The position numbers were made by a program, and so were the translations under genes. Shown one piece after another: positions 32,444 to 41,041 of a stretch of DNA of 49,530 nucleotides (positions within the stretch are counted from its first letter, which is position 1; every line of letters begins with the position of its first letter). The stretch spans positions 1 to 49,530 of the forward strand of contig JAGWLB010000002.1 of NCBI GenBank assembly GCA_028865035.1, given 5' to 3'. This DNA comes from Patescibacteria group bacterium (GTDB taxonomy: Bacteria; Patescibacteriota; Minisyncoccia; Phycocordibacterales; UBA9973). Under the pieces are notes generated by a model that was given only the letters and a program-made list of their open reading frames with translations, was not told the origin of the DNA and searched no databases.

Positions 32444-33286
32444 ATGATGCCTAAATACATAGATATACATTCTCATGTAAACTTTAAAGCCTTCGACGAA
32501 GATCGGGACGAAGTTATTAATCGTGCCTTAGATAATGATACTTGGGTTATAAATGTTGGAACACAGATAGATACATCTAAAAAAGCTGTAGAAATTGCAA
32601 ATAAATACAGTGAAGGTGTCTATGCTATTATAGGTCTTCATCCTATTCATACTGGAGCATCATATCACGACGAAAAGGAGTTAGGGGAAGGTGGTAAAGA
32701 ATTCACTTCAAGAGGAGAAGTTTTCGACAAGGGTAAATATCTAGAACTTTTACGTGATCCGAAAGTTGTCGGTATTGGCGAATGCGGGTTAGATTATTTC
32801 AGATGCACAGAAGAATCAATTGAGAAACAAAAGCAAGCATTCATAGATCAGATAGAAGTTGCTAATGAAGTAGGTAAGCCACTAATGCTACATATCCGTA
32901 ATAACCCCACTGATAATAATCTAGATGCTTACGTAGATGCCCTTAAAATATTAAAACAGTATTCAAAAGTTAAAGGTGATGTACACTTTTTTGCGGGGGG
33001 TTTAAAAACTGCGAAAGATTTTTTGGATTTTGGATTTACTTTATCTTTCACAGGAGTTATAACATTTACTCACGATTACGATGATGTAGTCCGGCAAACT
33101 CCACTCGATATGATTATGTCAGAAACAGATTCTCCTTATGTTACACCCATACCACATAGAGGCAAGCGTAATGAACCAGTGTATGTATCAGAAGTCGCAA
33201 AAAAAATCGCTGAAATTAAAGGATTAACAGAGGAAGAAGTAGCAAAAGCCATTATAGCAAATGCAAAACGTGTTTTTGACATTTAG
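32444..33286 (+). CDS. tatD: TatD family metal-dependent DNase/hydrolase
   Basis: This 280-aa TIM-barrel enzyme has the metal motif YIDIHSHVNF (about 5-14, HxH), GLHPIHTG, the metal glutamate in IGECGLDYF (about 110-118), the His in PLMLHIRN (about 145-152), VHFFAGG and the final aspartate in SETDSPYVTP (about 223-232). The family has 3'-5' exonuclease and other phosphohydrolase activity used in DNA repair. Either ATG (32444 or 32447) could start it. A promoter for the next gene begins inside its last codons. Confidence 0.92.
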   Translation: MMPKYIDIHSHVNFKAFDEDRDEVINRALDNDTWVINVGTQIDTSKKAVEIANKYSEGVYAIIGLHPIHTGASYHDEKELGEGGKEFTSRGEVFDKGKYLELLRDPKVVGIGECGLDYFRCTEESIEKQKQAFIDQIEVANEVGKPLMLHIRNNPTDNNLDAYVDALKILKQYSKVKGDVHFFAGGLKTAKDFLDFGFTLSFTGVITFTHDYDDVVRQTPLDMIMSETDSPYVTPIPHRGKRNEPVYVSEVAKKIAEIKGLTEEEVAKAIIANAKRVFDI

Positions 33287-33304
33287 TCTTATATTTGTTA
33301 ATAT
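33276..33304 (+). promoter_or_regulatory. Strong promoter of rpsF-ssb-rpsR
   Basis: TTGACA (33276-33281), exactly 17 bases, then TAATAT (33299-33304). It begins within the last codons of tatD. The expected transcription start is about 33311, giving a 98-nt leader, much longer than for other genes here. Confidence 0.65.
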
Positions 33305-33311
33305 ATTTCCA

Positions 33312-33400
33312 CATCTTATTTGTTCCAGTCTTATAACTGGCACACATCGGTCCATAGTAAGATGATATTAAAAGTAATAATTATCACGTATTTATACGTG
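33312..33400 (+). promoter_or_regulatory. Structured 5' leader of the rpsF-ssb-rpsR operon
   Basis: CATCTTATT (33312-33320) pairs with ATAGTAAGATG (9 bp, up to 33364, one G-U pair). It encloses a hairpin CCAGT(33325-33329)/ACTGG(33336-33340) and an unpaired CACACATCGGTCC segment. A second hairpin, CACGTAT/ATACGTG (33385-33391 with 33394-33400), lies 8 bases before the ATG. Many S6 operons are autoregulated by the S6:S18 complex binding their leader; this leader is a candidate for that, but the known motif was not clearly matched. Confidence 0.45.
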
Positions 33401-33408
33401 AATTAGTA

Positions 33409-33909
33409 ATGGCAAAAGCAAAAGTAAGTGTCGATATTGATGAAAATATCGAAGAAGAAGTTAAAGGTAGTGTCTACGAAGTGGGTTACATTATTGTTCC
33501 TACTATAGCTGAAGAGAATTTAGGAGAAGAAGTTACTTTGTTTAAAGATATGTTCACTGAACAAGGAGCAACATTTATATCAGACGAGTATCCTAAAATG
33601 ATGGAACTTGCTTATGAAATGTCGCGTTCAATCGCAAACAAAAAACAAAAGTTCTCATATGGTTACTTCGGTTGGGTAAAGTTTGAGTGTTCTACAGCTC
33701 AAGCTCGTATTATAAAAGATCTTCTAGATAAGAATGAAAAATTAGTTCGTTATCTTATGATCAAAACTGTTCGTGAAAGTACTCTATCTCCAAAGCGTCC
33801 TTACAAAACAGAAGGTGTAAAGCGTCGAAGCACTACTCACAAAGTAGAAGAAACAGGTCCAATAAATGAAGAGACTATAGATAAGGAAATCGATGCACTT
33901 ATAGTATAA
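33409..33909 (+). CDS. rpsF: 30S ribosomal protein S6
   Basis: This 166-aa protein has the S6 ferredoxin-like core at about 20-120: YEVGYIIVPTIAEENLGEE, then FISDEYPKMMELAYEM, KFSYGYFGWVKFECS and DLLDKNEKLVRYLMIKTV. An N-terminal extension (MAKAKVSVDIDENIEEEVKG) and a basic then acidic C-terminal tail (about 122-166) make it longer than E. coli S6 (131-135). S6 binds 16S rRNA with S18 in the platform. First gene of the conserved rpsF-ssb-rpsR operon, behind a strong promoter and structured leader. No Shine-Dalgarno. Confidence 0.9.
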   Translation: MAKAKVSVDIDENIEEEVKGSVYEVGYIIVPTIAEENLGEEVTLFKDMFTEQGATFISDEYPKMMELAYEMSRSIANKKQKFSYGYFGWVKFECSTAQARIIKDLLDKNEKLVRYLMIKTVRESTLSPKRPYKTEGVKRRSTTHKVEETGPINEETIDKEIDALIV

Positions 33910-33943
33910 TAAATATATTAATAACTAAATCGTACTCATTACT

Positions 33944-34405
33944 ATGTATCTAAATAAAGCATTTATAATAGGAAATCTTACTCGTGACCCAGAACTAAAA
34001 GCTATTCCATCTGGAATTAAAGTTTGCAGTTTCTCTGTTGCAACAAATAGAGTTTGGAAAGATAAAAATGGCGCTCGTCAAGAAGCTGCAGATTATCATA
34101 ATATTGTAGTTTTCGGTCGCCAAGCAGAAACGGTCGCTCAATATATGAAGAAGGGTAGTCAAGTTATGATAGAAGGACGTATGCAGACAAGATCATGGGA
34201 TGACGCGACTACAAATACTAAGAAGTATCGCACTGAAGTTATCGCTGATCGTGTACAGTTCGGTTCATCCGGTCCAGGTAAATCAGGTGGAGCATCTGAA
34301 TCTTCTGTAAAAAGTTCATCTAGTAATCAATCTGAAGATGATAGTAGCCTAGACACTATTGAGTATCCTGATGAACAGATAAATGCGGAAGATATACCAT
34401 TTTAA
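33944..34405 (+). CDS. ssb: Single-stranded DNA-binding protein
   Basis: This 153-aa protein has the SSB OB fold: MYLNKAFIIGNLTRDPELKA (1-20), PSGIKVCSFSVATNRVWKD, EAADYHNIVVFGRQAETVAQ (about 47-66), YMKKGSQVMIEGRMQTRSW and a TEVIADRVQFGSS ending. A Ser/Gly-rich linker leads to the acidic tip AEDIPF, the conserved docking tail for RecO, helicases and other partners. It coats single-stranded DNA. Middle gene of the ribosomal operon, 34 bases after rpsF. Confidence 0.95.
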   Translation: MYLNKAFIIGNLTRDPELKAIPSGIKVCSFSVATNRVWKDKNGARQEAADYHNIVVFGRQAETVAQYMKKGSQVMIEGRMQTRSWDDATTNTKKYRTEVIADRVQFGSSGPGKSGGASESSVKSSSSNQSEDDSSLDTIEYPDEQINAEDIPF

Positions 34406-34430
34406 AAATTACAATTAAGAATTAAGAATT

Positions 34431-34631
34431 ATGAAACAAGATTATTTCTCATTAAATAACATTAAACATATAGACTACAAAGATGTAGAATTACTTCGTA
34501 GATTTATAACACCTAGCGCTCGTATGATAGCTCGTCATCGCACAGATGTCACTGCTAAGAATCAACGTAAGCTTGCTATAGCTATCAAGCGTGCCCGCTT
34601 TATGGGGTTACTACCTTATATTGCAAAATAA
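34431..34631 (+). CDS. rpsR: 30S ribosomal protein S18
   Basis: This 66-aa protein shows the S18 core HIDYKDVELLRRFITPSARM (about 13-32), then ARHRTDVTAKNQRKLAIAIKRARFMGLLPY. It binds 16S rRNA beside S6. It has normal length for a shortened CPR-type S18 and no zinc-ribbon cysteines at the N terminus. Last gene of the operon; a terminator follows after 10 bases. Confidence 0.95.
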   Translation: MKQDYFSLNNIKHIDYKDVELLRRFITPSARMIARHRTDVTAKNQRKLAIAIKRARFMGLLPYIAK

Positions 34632-34641
34632 CATATATAAT

Positions 34642-34675
34642 AAAAACCTCTTTACTACATAGCAAAGGGGTTTTT
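34642..34675. terminator. Intrinsic terminator after rpsR
   Basis: AAAAACCTCTTT pairs with AAAGGGGTTTTT (one T-G pair) around a loop ACTACATAGC; the T-run ends the right arm. It closes the rpsF-ssb-rpsR operon. Confidence 0.8.
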
Positions 34676-34702
34676 GTTATATATTGACACAGAGGGTACA
34701 AC

Positions 34703-34731
34703 TTGACTTTTTTATAAAAATGTGATAGAGT
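34703..34731 (+). promoter_or_regulatory. Promoter of the orphan lipoprotein
   Basis: TTGACT (34703-34708), exactly 17 bases, TAGAGT (34726-34731), with a TG one base before the -10 (extended). A second TTGACA lies at 34684-34689. The 5' UTR would be about 30 nt and is A-rich just before the ATG. Confidence 0.5.
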
Positions 34732-34768
34732 TTGAAAAAACAATATTTCGTTATTAAAAAATTCAAAA

Positions 34769-35275
34769 ATGAAAAAATTATTATTGTATTTACTTGTAAT
34801 TTTTGCAGCCGTTAGTTGTAAGAAGGAAATTTTTGTTGTGAACCCAGTTCACAATTTCACGGTAAAAACTGATTCACCTCCGAGTGATCTGTTTGCTAGC
34901 AATAATATTCCTTACGGCCAAGTAAGGAGTTGCCTATTAAATCGTGAGACTTTTGACTTTGCTATAAACCAGGGCTACAATTGTAATCAACAGTATAATA
35001 GCCAAAACGGTCAATGGACCGCATACGATTGCGGATATTGGCATTTGGTTTCGGCCACTCCGTACTGGGGGCAGATTATAAAAAATGGAGATACTACGAC
35101 TTATGTAGGCACTGGAGTGTTATGGTGTGCTATAAGCGAGAGTAACTGGTCTATTGCCGGGGATCTAATAAGGTCAAATGGTCAGGCTCTGGCCGATATA
35201 AATTGGTGGGGTAATACCTATCAATTAAATCCGTTTGGCATAAATTATACACTCCAAAACGTTAGGGTAAAATAA
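34769..35275 (+). CDS. Orphan lipoprotein, probably horizontally acquired
   Basis: This 168-aa protein has a short lipoprotein signal (MKKLLLYLLVIFAAVSC) with the lipid cysteine at residue 17. The mature part has alternating W/Y/G/N (e.g. NGQWTAYDCGYWHLVSATPY at about 84-103) and four further cysteines (in RSCLLN, GYNCNQQ, YDCGYW and LWCAIS), which may form disulfides. It has no recognised domain. By eye the gene is richer in GC than its neighbours, with runs such as tactgggggcag, and its codon use differs. The lipobox and A-rich start region are reminiscent of Bacteroidota lipoproteins. It stands alone between terminators, consistent with a cargo gene. Function unknown. Confidence 0.7.
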   Translation: MKKLLLYLLVIFAAVSCKKEIFVVNPVHNFTVKTDSPPSDLFASNNIPYGQVRSCLLNRETFDFAINQGYNCNQQYNSQNGQWTAYDCGYWHLVSATPYWGQIIKNGDTTTYVGTGVLWCAISESNWSIAGDLIRSNGQALADINWWGNTYQLNPFGINYTLQNVRVK

Positions 35276-35292
35276 TTTTTTTAATTGATTTA

Positions 35293-35326
35293 AAATACCT
35301 AGGAACAAAACTAGGTATTTTTTTAT
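35293..35326. terminator. Bidirectional terminator between lipoprotein and pseudouridine synthase genes
   Basis: AAATACCTAG (35293-35302) pairs with CTAGGTATTT (35311-35320) around an 8-base loop, followed by T-run into the RluB-like stop region (35323). Confidence 0.8.
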
Positions 35327-36027
35327 ACCAAGTTTAGGGATTCAAGTAAGGTTTTTAGCTTGTCACCCTTAATTTCTTCAAAAGCTCCAAGTGGGATTTT
35401 TTCTAATTCGATATTCATAATCCGAATACGCTTCAGATCTACCACAGTGTGGTGAAGAGCTTCACACATACGGCGGATTTGGCGTTTCTTACCTTCAGTA
35501 AGAATGATATGAAAAGTGTTCTTATTCTTACGCCATACTTTGCATTTCTGGCTAATAAACCCATCAAAATGAACACCATTACCAAGAAGCTCTACAAATT
35601 TATCAGAGAATGCTGGATCAACTTTTACTACATATTCTTTCTCGTGAACATATTTTGGTGATAATAACCGGTCGGTAATACGACCATCGTTAGTCATTAA
35701 TATTAATCCATGAGAATCTTTATCGAGTCTACCAATGGGGAATACTTTTACAGGAAATCTAGTTGTTTGAAGTATATCTTTACTACCAAGGTCAGGATTA
35801 GTTGATATACCAGTAGCTTTATTATACGCATAATAAACATAGTTATCTTTAGGTGTTTTGCCACTTACTACAACTTTATCTCCATCTTGTACCTTATCGC
35901 CAAGTACAGCCTTACGACCATTAATAGTCACATAACCTTTTTTAATAAGATTATCTGCTCCTGTCCGTGTAGCGTAATTATTAAGTGCTAGATATCTATT
36001 TATTCTAATTGGATATTCTATTTTCAT
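35323..36027 (-). CDS. rRNA pseudouridine synthase, RsuA/RluB/RluF family
   Basis: This 234-aa protein has an N-terminal S4 RNA-binding domain (about 1-55, IRINRYLALNNYATRTGADNLI and GYVTINGRKAVLGDKV) and a catalytic domain with the active-site Asp in PIGRLDKDSHGLILMTNDG (about 97-115). Later RNA-contact segments are EKEYVVKVDP and LTEGKKRQIRRMCEALHHTV. It isomerises uridine to pseudouridine in rRNA (16S or 23S position not decidable). Its ATG overlaps the end of the MFS gene by 23 bases, so it is the last gene of the leftward secG-less unit SBP-RNaseJ-MFS. Confidence 0.92.
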   Translation of the reverse strand: MKIEYPIRINRYLALNNYATRTGADNLIKKGYVTINGRKAVLGDKVQDGDKVVVSGKTPKDNYVYYAYNKATGISTNPDLGSKDILQTTRFPVKVFPIGRLDKDSHGLILMTNDGRITDRLLSPKYVHEKEYVVKVDPAFSDKFVELLGNGVHFDGFISQKCKVWRKNKNTFHIILTEGKKRQIRRMCEALHHTVVDLKRIRIMNIELEKIPLGAFEEIKGDKLKTLLESLNLV

Positions 36028-37195
36028 GATTGTGTTTTAAGTGTGATATATAATAAAATCCTGTCAGTAAAATTATACTAAGTACAATATATAAATATTT
36101 AAATGGGATAAACATAAAACTTAATGTAGCAAAAACTGGAGCTATGATATAAGCAACTGGTGCCATATCTCTATATAGTCCAAGCAGGTGAGTGTCTTCT
36201 TCTCCTACATGAGTAAAGAAATATATTTCTGATGTTGCTTGAGTGATACTTGCACCGACACGCGTCATAAAAAGTATTAATGCCCATAAGGCAACATTTT
36301 TAGTAGATATAAAAGGTATTATGAATGTGAAGATCGACATAATTGCGAAACCCCAATACAAGAAGGTTCTCTTTTTAATATGATATTTGTCAATTAAAAT
36401 TCCTACTGGTAAAGAAAACATTACAAACGGTGCAAGCATAATTGTAAACATAACACCTATCTGATCCCAACCGAAGCCCATATGCCTATAAAGGTACAAT
36501 GGTGTATATATAACCATCCAAACAAAAAAGAATTGCAGAATAAAGTTAATTATTGTTATCGCAAGCATATGTTTATTTTTCTTTAAATATACATATGTAT
36601 CTAAAAATGGTTTTCTGACATATTTTTTATCTTTAAAATCTTTTATAAAGAACAGCAAACCCAAGGTCATTAGAATAACGGTTATTAACGCCACTATATA
36701 AATAGTTGTATACCCACCTTCTTGAGTGATTAAAATGGCAGTAATAAGAGGTGATAGCATCCAAGCTATATTTACGATAGTAAGGTAAATTCCACGATTT
36801 TTGCCTATAGTTAAAGGATTACCAAAATGTTCTATGAATATATCTATACATAAAAATACTAAAGTATTGGTAGTTAATATAGATACAAAAGATAATGCAA
36901 TAAGTTTTGGACTAGCTGATGTTATAAGGACACCAAGAGAAAGCATATTTATAAAAAGTAACCAAAGTATAAATTTGCGATTCCCAAAATGTTTTAAAAG
37001 TCTAGTGCTTTGCGAAAGTATTACTACTGTAATAATAGAAGCAATAGTATACAAGAGACCAACATATTGTTCTGATATAATTTTTGTTAGAAATGTCGAA
37101 TTTATATATGCAGATATAGAAATATGCAAAGTAAATAAGAACGACAAAATATATATGCGGTTAATTTTATTGATTTTCATTTTAACACTAAACAC
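36005..37195 (-). CDS. Major facilitator superfamily transporter
   Basis: This 396-aa polytopic protein has twelve predicted hydrophobic helices, in two halves around a central basic loop (about 185-200, IKDFKDKKYVRKPFLDTYVY). There are MFS-type loop motifs such as the RLLKHFGNRKF stretch (loop 2-3, about 64-74) and a GILIDKYHIKKRT stretch (loop 8-9). It has no close match that reveals a substrate. It is probably a small-molecule exporter or uptake system. Its start overlaps the RNase J stop by 8 bases and its end overlaps the RluB-like start by 23 bases, so it is translated in a coupled unit. Confidence 0.85.
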   Translation of the reverse strand: MFSVKMKINKINRIYILSFLFTLHISISAYINSTFLTKIISEQYVGLLYTIASIITVVILSQSTRLLKHFGNRKFILWLLFINMLSLGVLITSASPKLIALSFVSILTTNTLVFLCIDIFIEHFGNPLTIGKNRGIYLTIVNIAWMLSPLITAILITQEGGYTTIYIVALITVILMTLGLLFFIKDFKDKKYVRKPFLDTYVYLKKNKHMLAITIINFILQFFFVWMVIYTPLYLYRHMGFGWDQIGVMFTIMLAPFVMFSLPVGILIDKYHIKKRTFLYWGFAIMSIFTFIIPFISTKNVALWALILFMTRVGASITQATSEIYFFTHVGEEDTHLLGLYRDMAPVAYIIAPVFATLSFMFIPFKYLYIVLSIILLTGFYYISHLKHNHENRISN

Positions 37196-39167
37196 TCAAT
37201 AGTACCGGGATAACAAGTGGTCTTTTTGCAGTGTTTTGGAAAAGGAATTTTGAAATATTATCACCAAGATTTGTTTTTATAATATCAAAATTTATAGGAT
37301 TCATTCCACGTGTATTATCTTCAATAGTTTTCTTGATTATTAATCTTACCTGATGAAGTAGTTCTTGATTCTCTTTAAGGTATATAAATCCGCGTGATAT
37401 TATATCTGGAGATTTACGTAGTTTGCCTGTTAGAGAATCTATAGTAGCTATAAGTACGAACATACCATCTTGAGCAAGCATCTGACGGTCACGAATAACG
37501 ACTTCTTGTTCATCGCCAACAGAAAAACCATCAACCATCATAGGATTAGAAGGTGCTTTTTCTTTGCGAACACCTATTTTTGTACCTTCATCTGTGATCT
37601 CGATGATAGAACCATTATCTGGGACAACAATGTTTTCTTCGGACATACCAAGTGACATTGCTATCTCTTTATGTTTTACAAGCATCGAATGCCATCCGTG
37701 TATAGGAATAAAGAATTTAGGATGAGTTTTACGATGAAGCCACTTTATATCTTCTTGGTTACCGTGACCTGTGGCGTGTATTGTTTCTTCGCTAGTCCTA
37801 TAACTAATTATTTTTACTCCATGACGCGATAGATTATCCTTCAGATGTTGAACTGATATTTCATTACCAGGAACAATAGACGCAGATAGAATAACCGTGT
37901 CTCCAGCACGAAGAGTGAATTTCTTGTGTGTCTTATTTGCAGCCCTGTTAAGAGAAGCAAATTCTTCACCCTGAGCTCCAGTCATCAAGACTATAACTTT
38001 ATTCGGAGGATAATTATCTATATCTTCTACTGGGATAATCGTACCTTTTTTAGGTTTAAATAGTCCTGCCTCTTCGCAGACTTCCATATTTGTTTTTAAG
38101 GATCTACCGTCTAGCACAATTTTCTTACCTAAGCCTTCAGCAATAGATACTATTTTTACGAGTCTAGTAATATGAGAAGCAAAAGCAGCAATAATTATAC
38201 GCCCTGTGCCTTGTTTGATAAGTTTTTCTAATCCTTCGTGGACTTTCACTTCAGGTACAGAATAGCCTTCGTTCTCTATATTTGTTGAATCAGTTAAAAG
38301 TAATAATACTTTTTCTTTGTCAAAAAAAGCATATTCTTTTTCTTCACTTTCGGAAACTTTACCGTCTATCTGGTCTAGTTTATAGTCTCCAGGAGTAACG
38401 ATTGATCCATATGGAGTTTCTACGATGATACCCATTGAGTCTGGTACTGTATGAGTCACACCAAAAAATCTAATTCGCATATCGCCGACTGTTACAACCG
38501 AATCTTTTTCGACAACTTTTACATTTAGAGGAGGTAAGTGAACAAATTCTTCTTGTCTTTTTTTCATAAGCAAGATAGAAAGATTTCTGGAATATAAAGG
38601 TGGATTTCCTATACGGCTCATAACTAGTGGAATACCACCTATATGGTCAAGGTGACCATGGGTCACAAACATACCTCTTATTTTATCTTTACGTTCTTCT
38701 AAATAGGTTGTGTTTGGAATAATATAATCAATTCCAGGAGTATCCTCAGTTTTAAATTGCATACCTGCGTCTATGACTATTATGTCATTGCCTATTTCTA
38801 TAGCAGTCATATTTTTCCCTATCTCTTCAACTCCGCCAAGAGGAATAATACGTATAACTCCAGGAGCAGGTGGGGGAATAGATAAAGTTTTCTTTTTCTT
38901 AGTTAAAGATGTATCTGTCGTTTTTGTTTGAGCTTGAGCACTTGGGCGTCTCCCACCTTTATTACTGCCATACTGATAACTACCACGGCTAGTTTTGTTA
39001 GGATTAGAAGCATTTTTGTTGTATGTTCCTGGAGTGTGTTTGACTTGTTTGCTTAATGTTCTTTGTTGTGGTTTGTGAAATGATCGTTGTAAATTATGTT
39101 TACTACTTTGGGGAGTGCTACTACTTTTTGGTTTTTGATTTCCTGATGTTTGTGGTGTTTCATTCAT
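37188..39167 (-). CDS. rnj: Ribonuclease J with long basic N-terminal extension
   Basis: From ATG 39167 the protein is 659 aa; an upstream in-frame ATG (39215) lies inside the previous gene. Residues 1-95 are a low-complexity K/Q/S/T/G-rich tail, unlike the approx. 555-aa Bacillus enzyme. The metallo-beta-lactamase/beta-CASP core starts with VIRIIPLGGVEEIGKNMTAI, has the zinc motif THGHLDHIGG (about 167-176), PGDYKLDQ and a HATGHGNQEDI segment. The C-terminal RNase J domain ends in RPLVIPVLLSV. The enzyme is a 5'-3' exo- and endoribonuclease for mRNA decay and rRNA processing. The extension may bind RNA or partner proteins. It is transcribed with the peptide-binding protein (4-base gap). Confidence 0.93.
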   Translation of the reverse strand: MNETPQTSGNQKPKSSSTPQSSKHNLQRSFHKPQQRTLSKQVKHTPGTYNKNASNPNKTSRGSYQYGSNKGGRRPSAQAQTKTTDTSLTKKKKTLSIPPPAPGVIRIIPLGGVEEIGKNMTAIEIGNDIIVIDAGMQFKTEDTPGIDYIIPNTTYLEERKDKIRGMFVTHGHLDHIGGIPLVMSRIGNPPLYSRNLSILLMKKRQEEFVHLPPLNVKVVEKDSVVTVGDMRIRFFGVTHTVPDSMGIIVETPYGSIVTPGDYKLDQIDGKVSESEEKEYAFFDKEKVLLLLTDSTNIENEGYSVPEVKVHEGLEKLIKQGTGRIIIAAFASHITRLVKIVSIAEGLGKKIVLDGRSLKTNMEVCEEAGLFKPKKGTIIPVEDIDNYPPNKVIVLMTGAQGEEFASLNRAANKTHKKFTLRAGDTVILSASIVPGNEISVQHLKDNLSRHGVKIISYRTSEETIHATGHGNQEDIKWLHRKTHPKFFIPIHGWHSMLVKHKEIAMSLGMSEENIVVPDNGSIIEITDEGTKIGVRKEKAPSNPMMVDGFSVGDEQEVVIRDRQMLAQDGMFVLIATIDSLTGKLRKSPDIISRGFIYLKENQELLHQVRLIIKKTIEDNTRGMNPINFDIIKTNLGDNISKFLFQNTAKRPLVIPVLLSV

Positions 39168-39171
39168 AAAT

Positions 39172-40974
39172 TTATTGTTTAGTAAAAATTTTCCATACAT
39201 GATCTGTGTTAGCATACCAACTGTATACTAATGAAAAACGATCTGAAGGAGTTGTTAATGTGTCTAATTTTAAGTTATTTAAGGTTGGTAATGTTGCATA
39301 TAAATATTTAGGTGAGTAGATAAGTAATGCAGGTATATTTTTATCAAATTCTTTCATTAAAGTGCCATACTGTACAATGCGTTGATTAGGATCTAATGTT
39401 TTCTCGGCTAATTCTAGAATCCCATCCACATTTTTATTACTATACATTGCTATATTCAAACCAGGGTCAACTTTCTGAGAAGAGTGCCAGAAAGAAAATA
39501 AATCTGATTCATGGTTTATAATTTGTCCGAAAAATAATGCCTCATAGTTACGTGTACGAATTAATTGGTTAAGTTGCCCCGATTCGTATATCTTTATATT
39601 CACTTGTGCACCAATCTTTTCTAACTGATCTTTAATTAATGATGCTGCGTTTTTTAATTCTGGAGTATCTCCAGTTGTGATTGAAAAGATAAGTTTTACT
39701 ACTGGACCATTGTTCACTGTTGATGTTCTTGTGACTGTTTTACCACCAACTCTGACATTTTTTGTTACTGTTGTTGTGCCTCCTTTTGCTCTTATACCAT
39801 CAGCTCCTAGTGTCCATCCTGCCTTGTCTAAGATGCTACGAGCCTCATCTAAAGATGCATTTTTGTAATCATTAATTGACTGATCGTGAAGGATAAATTC
39901 TGGAATTGGATTATGAACCAAAGTACCGTATCCGTATAGAATATTATTTATTAACTCTTGTCGGTCTAGTGCTTTGTCAAATGCATTTACGACTGATGAA
40001 TCACTAAATATTTTATTATTAGCACTATTGAAAAATATTCCAAATATTCTAGGTAGTGTAGCTGTGTGGATAATATAGCCATTATTTTTTACCGTATCTG
40101 CATTTTCTGGAGAAATTCCACCGGCTTGATCTATCGTGTGTGATGACAATGCTTTTATTAAATCACTTTCATTATTATAAAAAATTATATTGATATATTT
40201 TATATGTGGTTCACCAAGAATAAAATTGTTGAAGCGTTCTAACGAATATTGTGTAGGAACTCCTTCGCTATTTTTTGAAACTGATTTAACTTTATATGGT
40301 CCTGAACCAATTGGTTTAATATTCAGAGTTGATAATCCAAATTCGGCAGGGTTAATATTTTTCCAAATATGCATAGGCATTATACCGATCGTAGTATTAT
40401 CCATAAATGATATGTAGGGTTGCTTTAAAGTGAATACGACAGTGCTATCATCTTTTTTACTAACACTAATACCATCCCAGCTTGCTTTATGAGGACTTTT
40501 TGTTAATGGATCATTTATCTGATTTATTGTATATACCACATCATCAGCAGTAACTTTAGAACCATCTTGGAATTTTGCATTCTTTTTTATGACAAAAGTA
40601 TAAGTCATACCATCTGGTGATACCGTATACGATTCTGCTAAATCAGGTATAAGAGTACCGTCTGGTAATTTCCTCATTAATCCACTGTAAACTAGAGAAG
40701 TAAGGTCTTTGTCAGCATCAGACAAAGAAAGAACAGGATTTACTAAAGTGGGCATCCCTACAATTCCTTCAGTAATAGTACCGCCATTAGTTGGTATATC
40801 AACCATAAAGGCCGAATTAACTTTTCCCACAAGAATAACAGTAGCAATAAGAGCTACAGCAAAACTTGCTATAAATATTGTGAATTCCTTTTTAGTAAAT
40901 GATGCAATTGCATCAATAAGTTCTTGTTTTTTGGGAACACGGAGCTCTTTTATAAAGGTTAGAAAATTACGCAT
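39172..40974 (-). CDS. Membrane-anchored peptide-binding protein (SBP_bac_5, OppA/DppA family)
   Basis: This 600-aa protein has an uncleaved-looking N-terminal transmembrane segment (about 31-50) rather than a lipoprotein signal. The solute-binding core starts with TITEGIVGMPTLVNPVLSLSDADKDL and has LAESYTVSPDGMTYTFVIKKNAKFQDGSKVTADDVVYTI (about 125-160), a classical family-5 region. A Thr/Val-rich insert (TTTVTKNVRVGGKTVTRTST, about 403-422) is unusual. These proteins capture peptides for ABC permeases. No permease or ATPase is nearby, as is often seen in Parcubacteria. It could bind peptides for an unlinked transporter or act as a surface receptor. Leads the unit with rnj. Confidence 0.9.
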   Translation of the reverse strand: MRNFLTFIKELRVPKKQELIDAIASFTKKEFTIFIASFAVALIATVILVGKVNSAFMVDIPTNGGTITEGIVGMPTLVNPVLSLSDADKDLTSLVYSGLMRKLPDGTLIPDLAESYTVSPDGMTYTFVIKKNAKFQDGSKVTADDVVYTINQINDPLTKSPHKASWDGISVSKKDDSTVVFTLKQPYISFMDNTTIGIMPMHIWKNINPAEFGLSTLNIKPIGSGPYKVKSVSKNSEGVPTQYSLERFNNFILGEPHIKYINIIFYNNESDLIKALSSHTIDQAGGISPENADTVKNNGYIIHTATLPRIFGIFFNSANNKIFSDSSVVNAFDKALDRQELINNILYGYGTLVHNPIPEFILHDQSINDYKNASLDEARSILDKAGWTLGADGIRAKGGTTTVTKNVRVGGKTVTRTSTVNNGPVVKLIFSITTGDTPELKNAASLIKDQLEKIGAQVNIKIYESGQLNQLIRTRNYEALFFGQIINHESDLFSFWHSSQKVDPGLNIAMYSNKNVDGILELAEKTLDPNQRIVQYGTLMKEFDKNIPALLIYSPKYLYATLPTLNNLKLDTLTTPSDRFSLVYSWYANTDHVWKIFTKQ

Positions 40975-41041
40975 AGAACGTATTAAATATGAGAACTTAA
41001 ATTAAAATTAATTAGTATGTATAGATATTTATTTTATATAT

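Noticed and set aside
33312-33400. Assigning the rpsF leader to the known S6:S18 RNA motif
   Set aside because: The stems are clear, but the conserved internal-loop bases of the known motif could not be matched with confidence, so only a candidate leader is reported.
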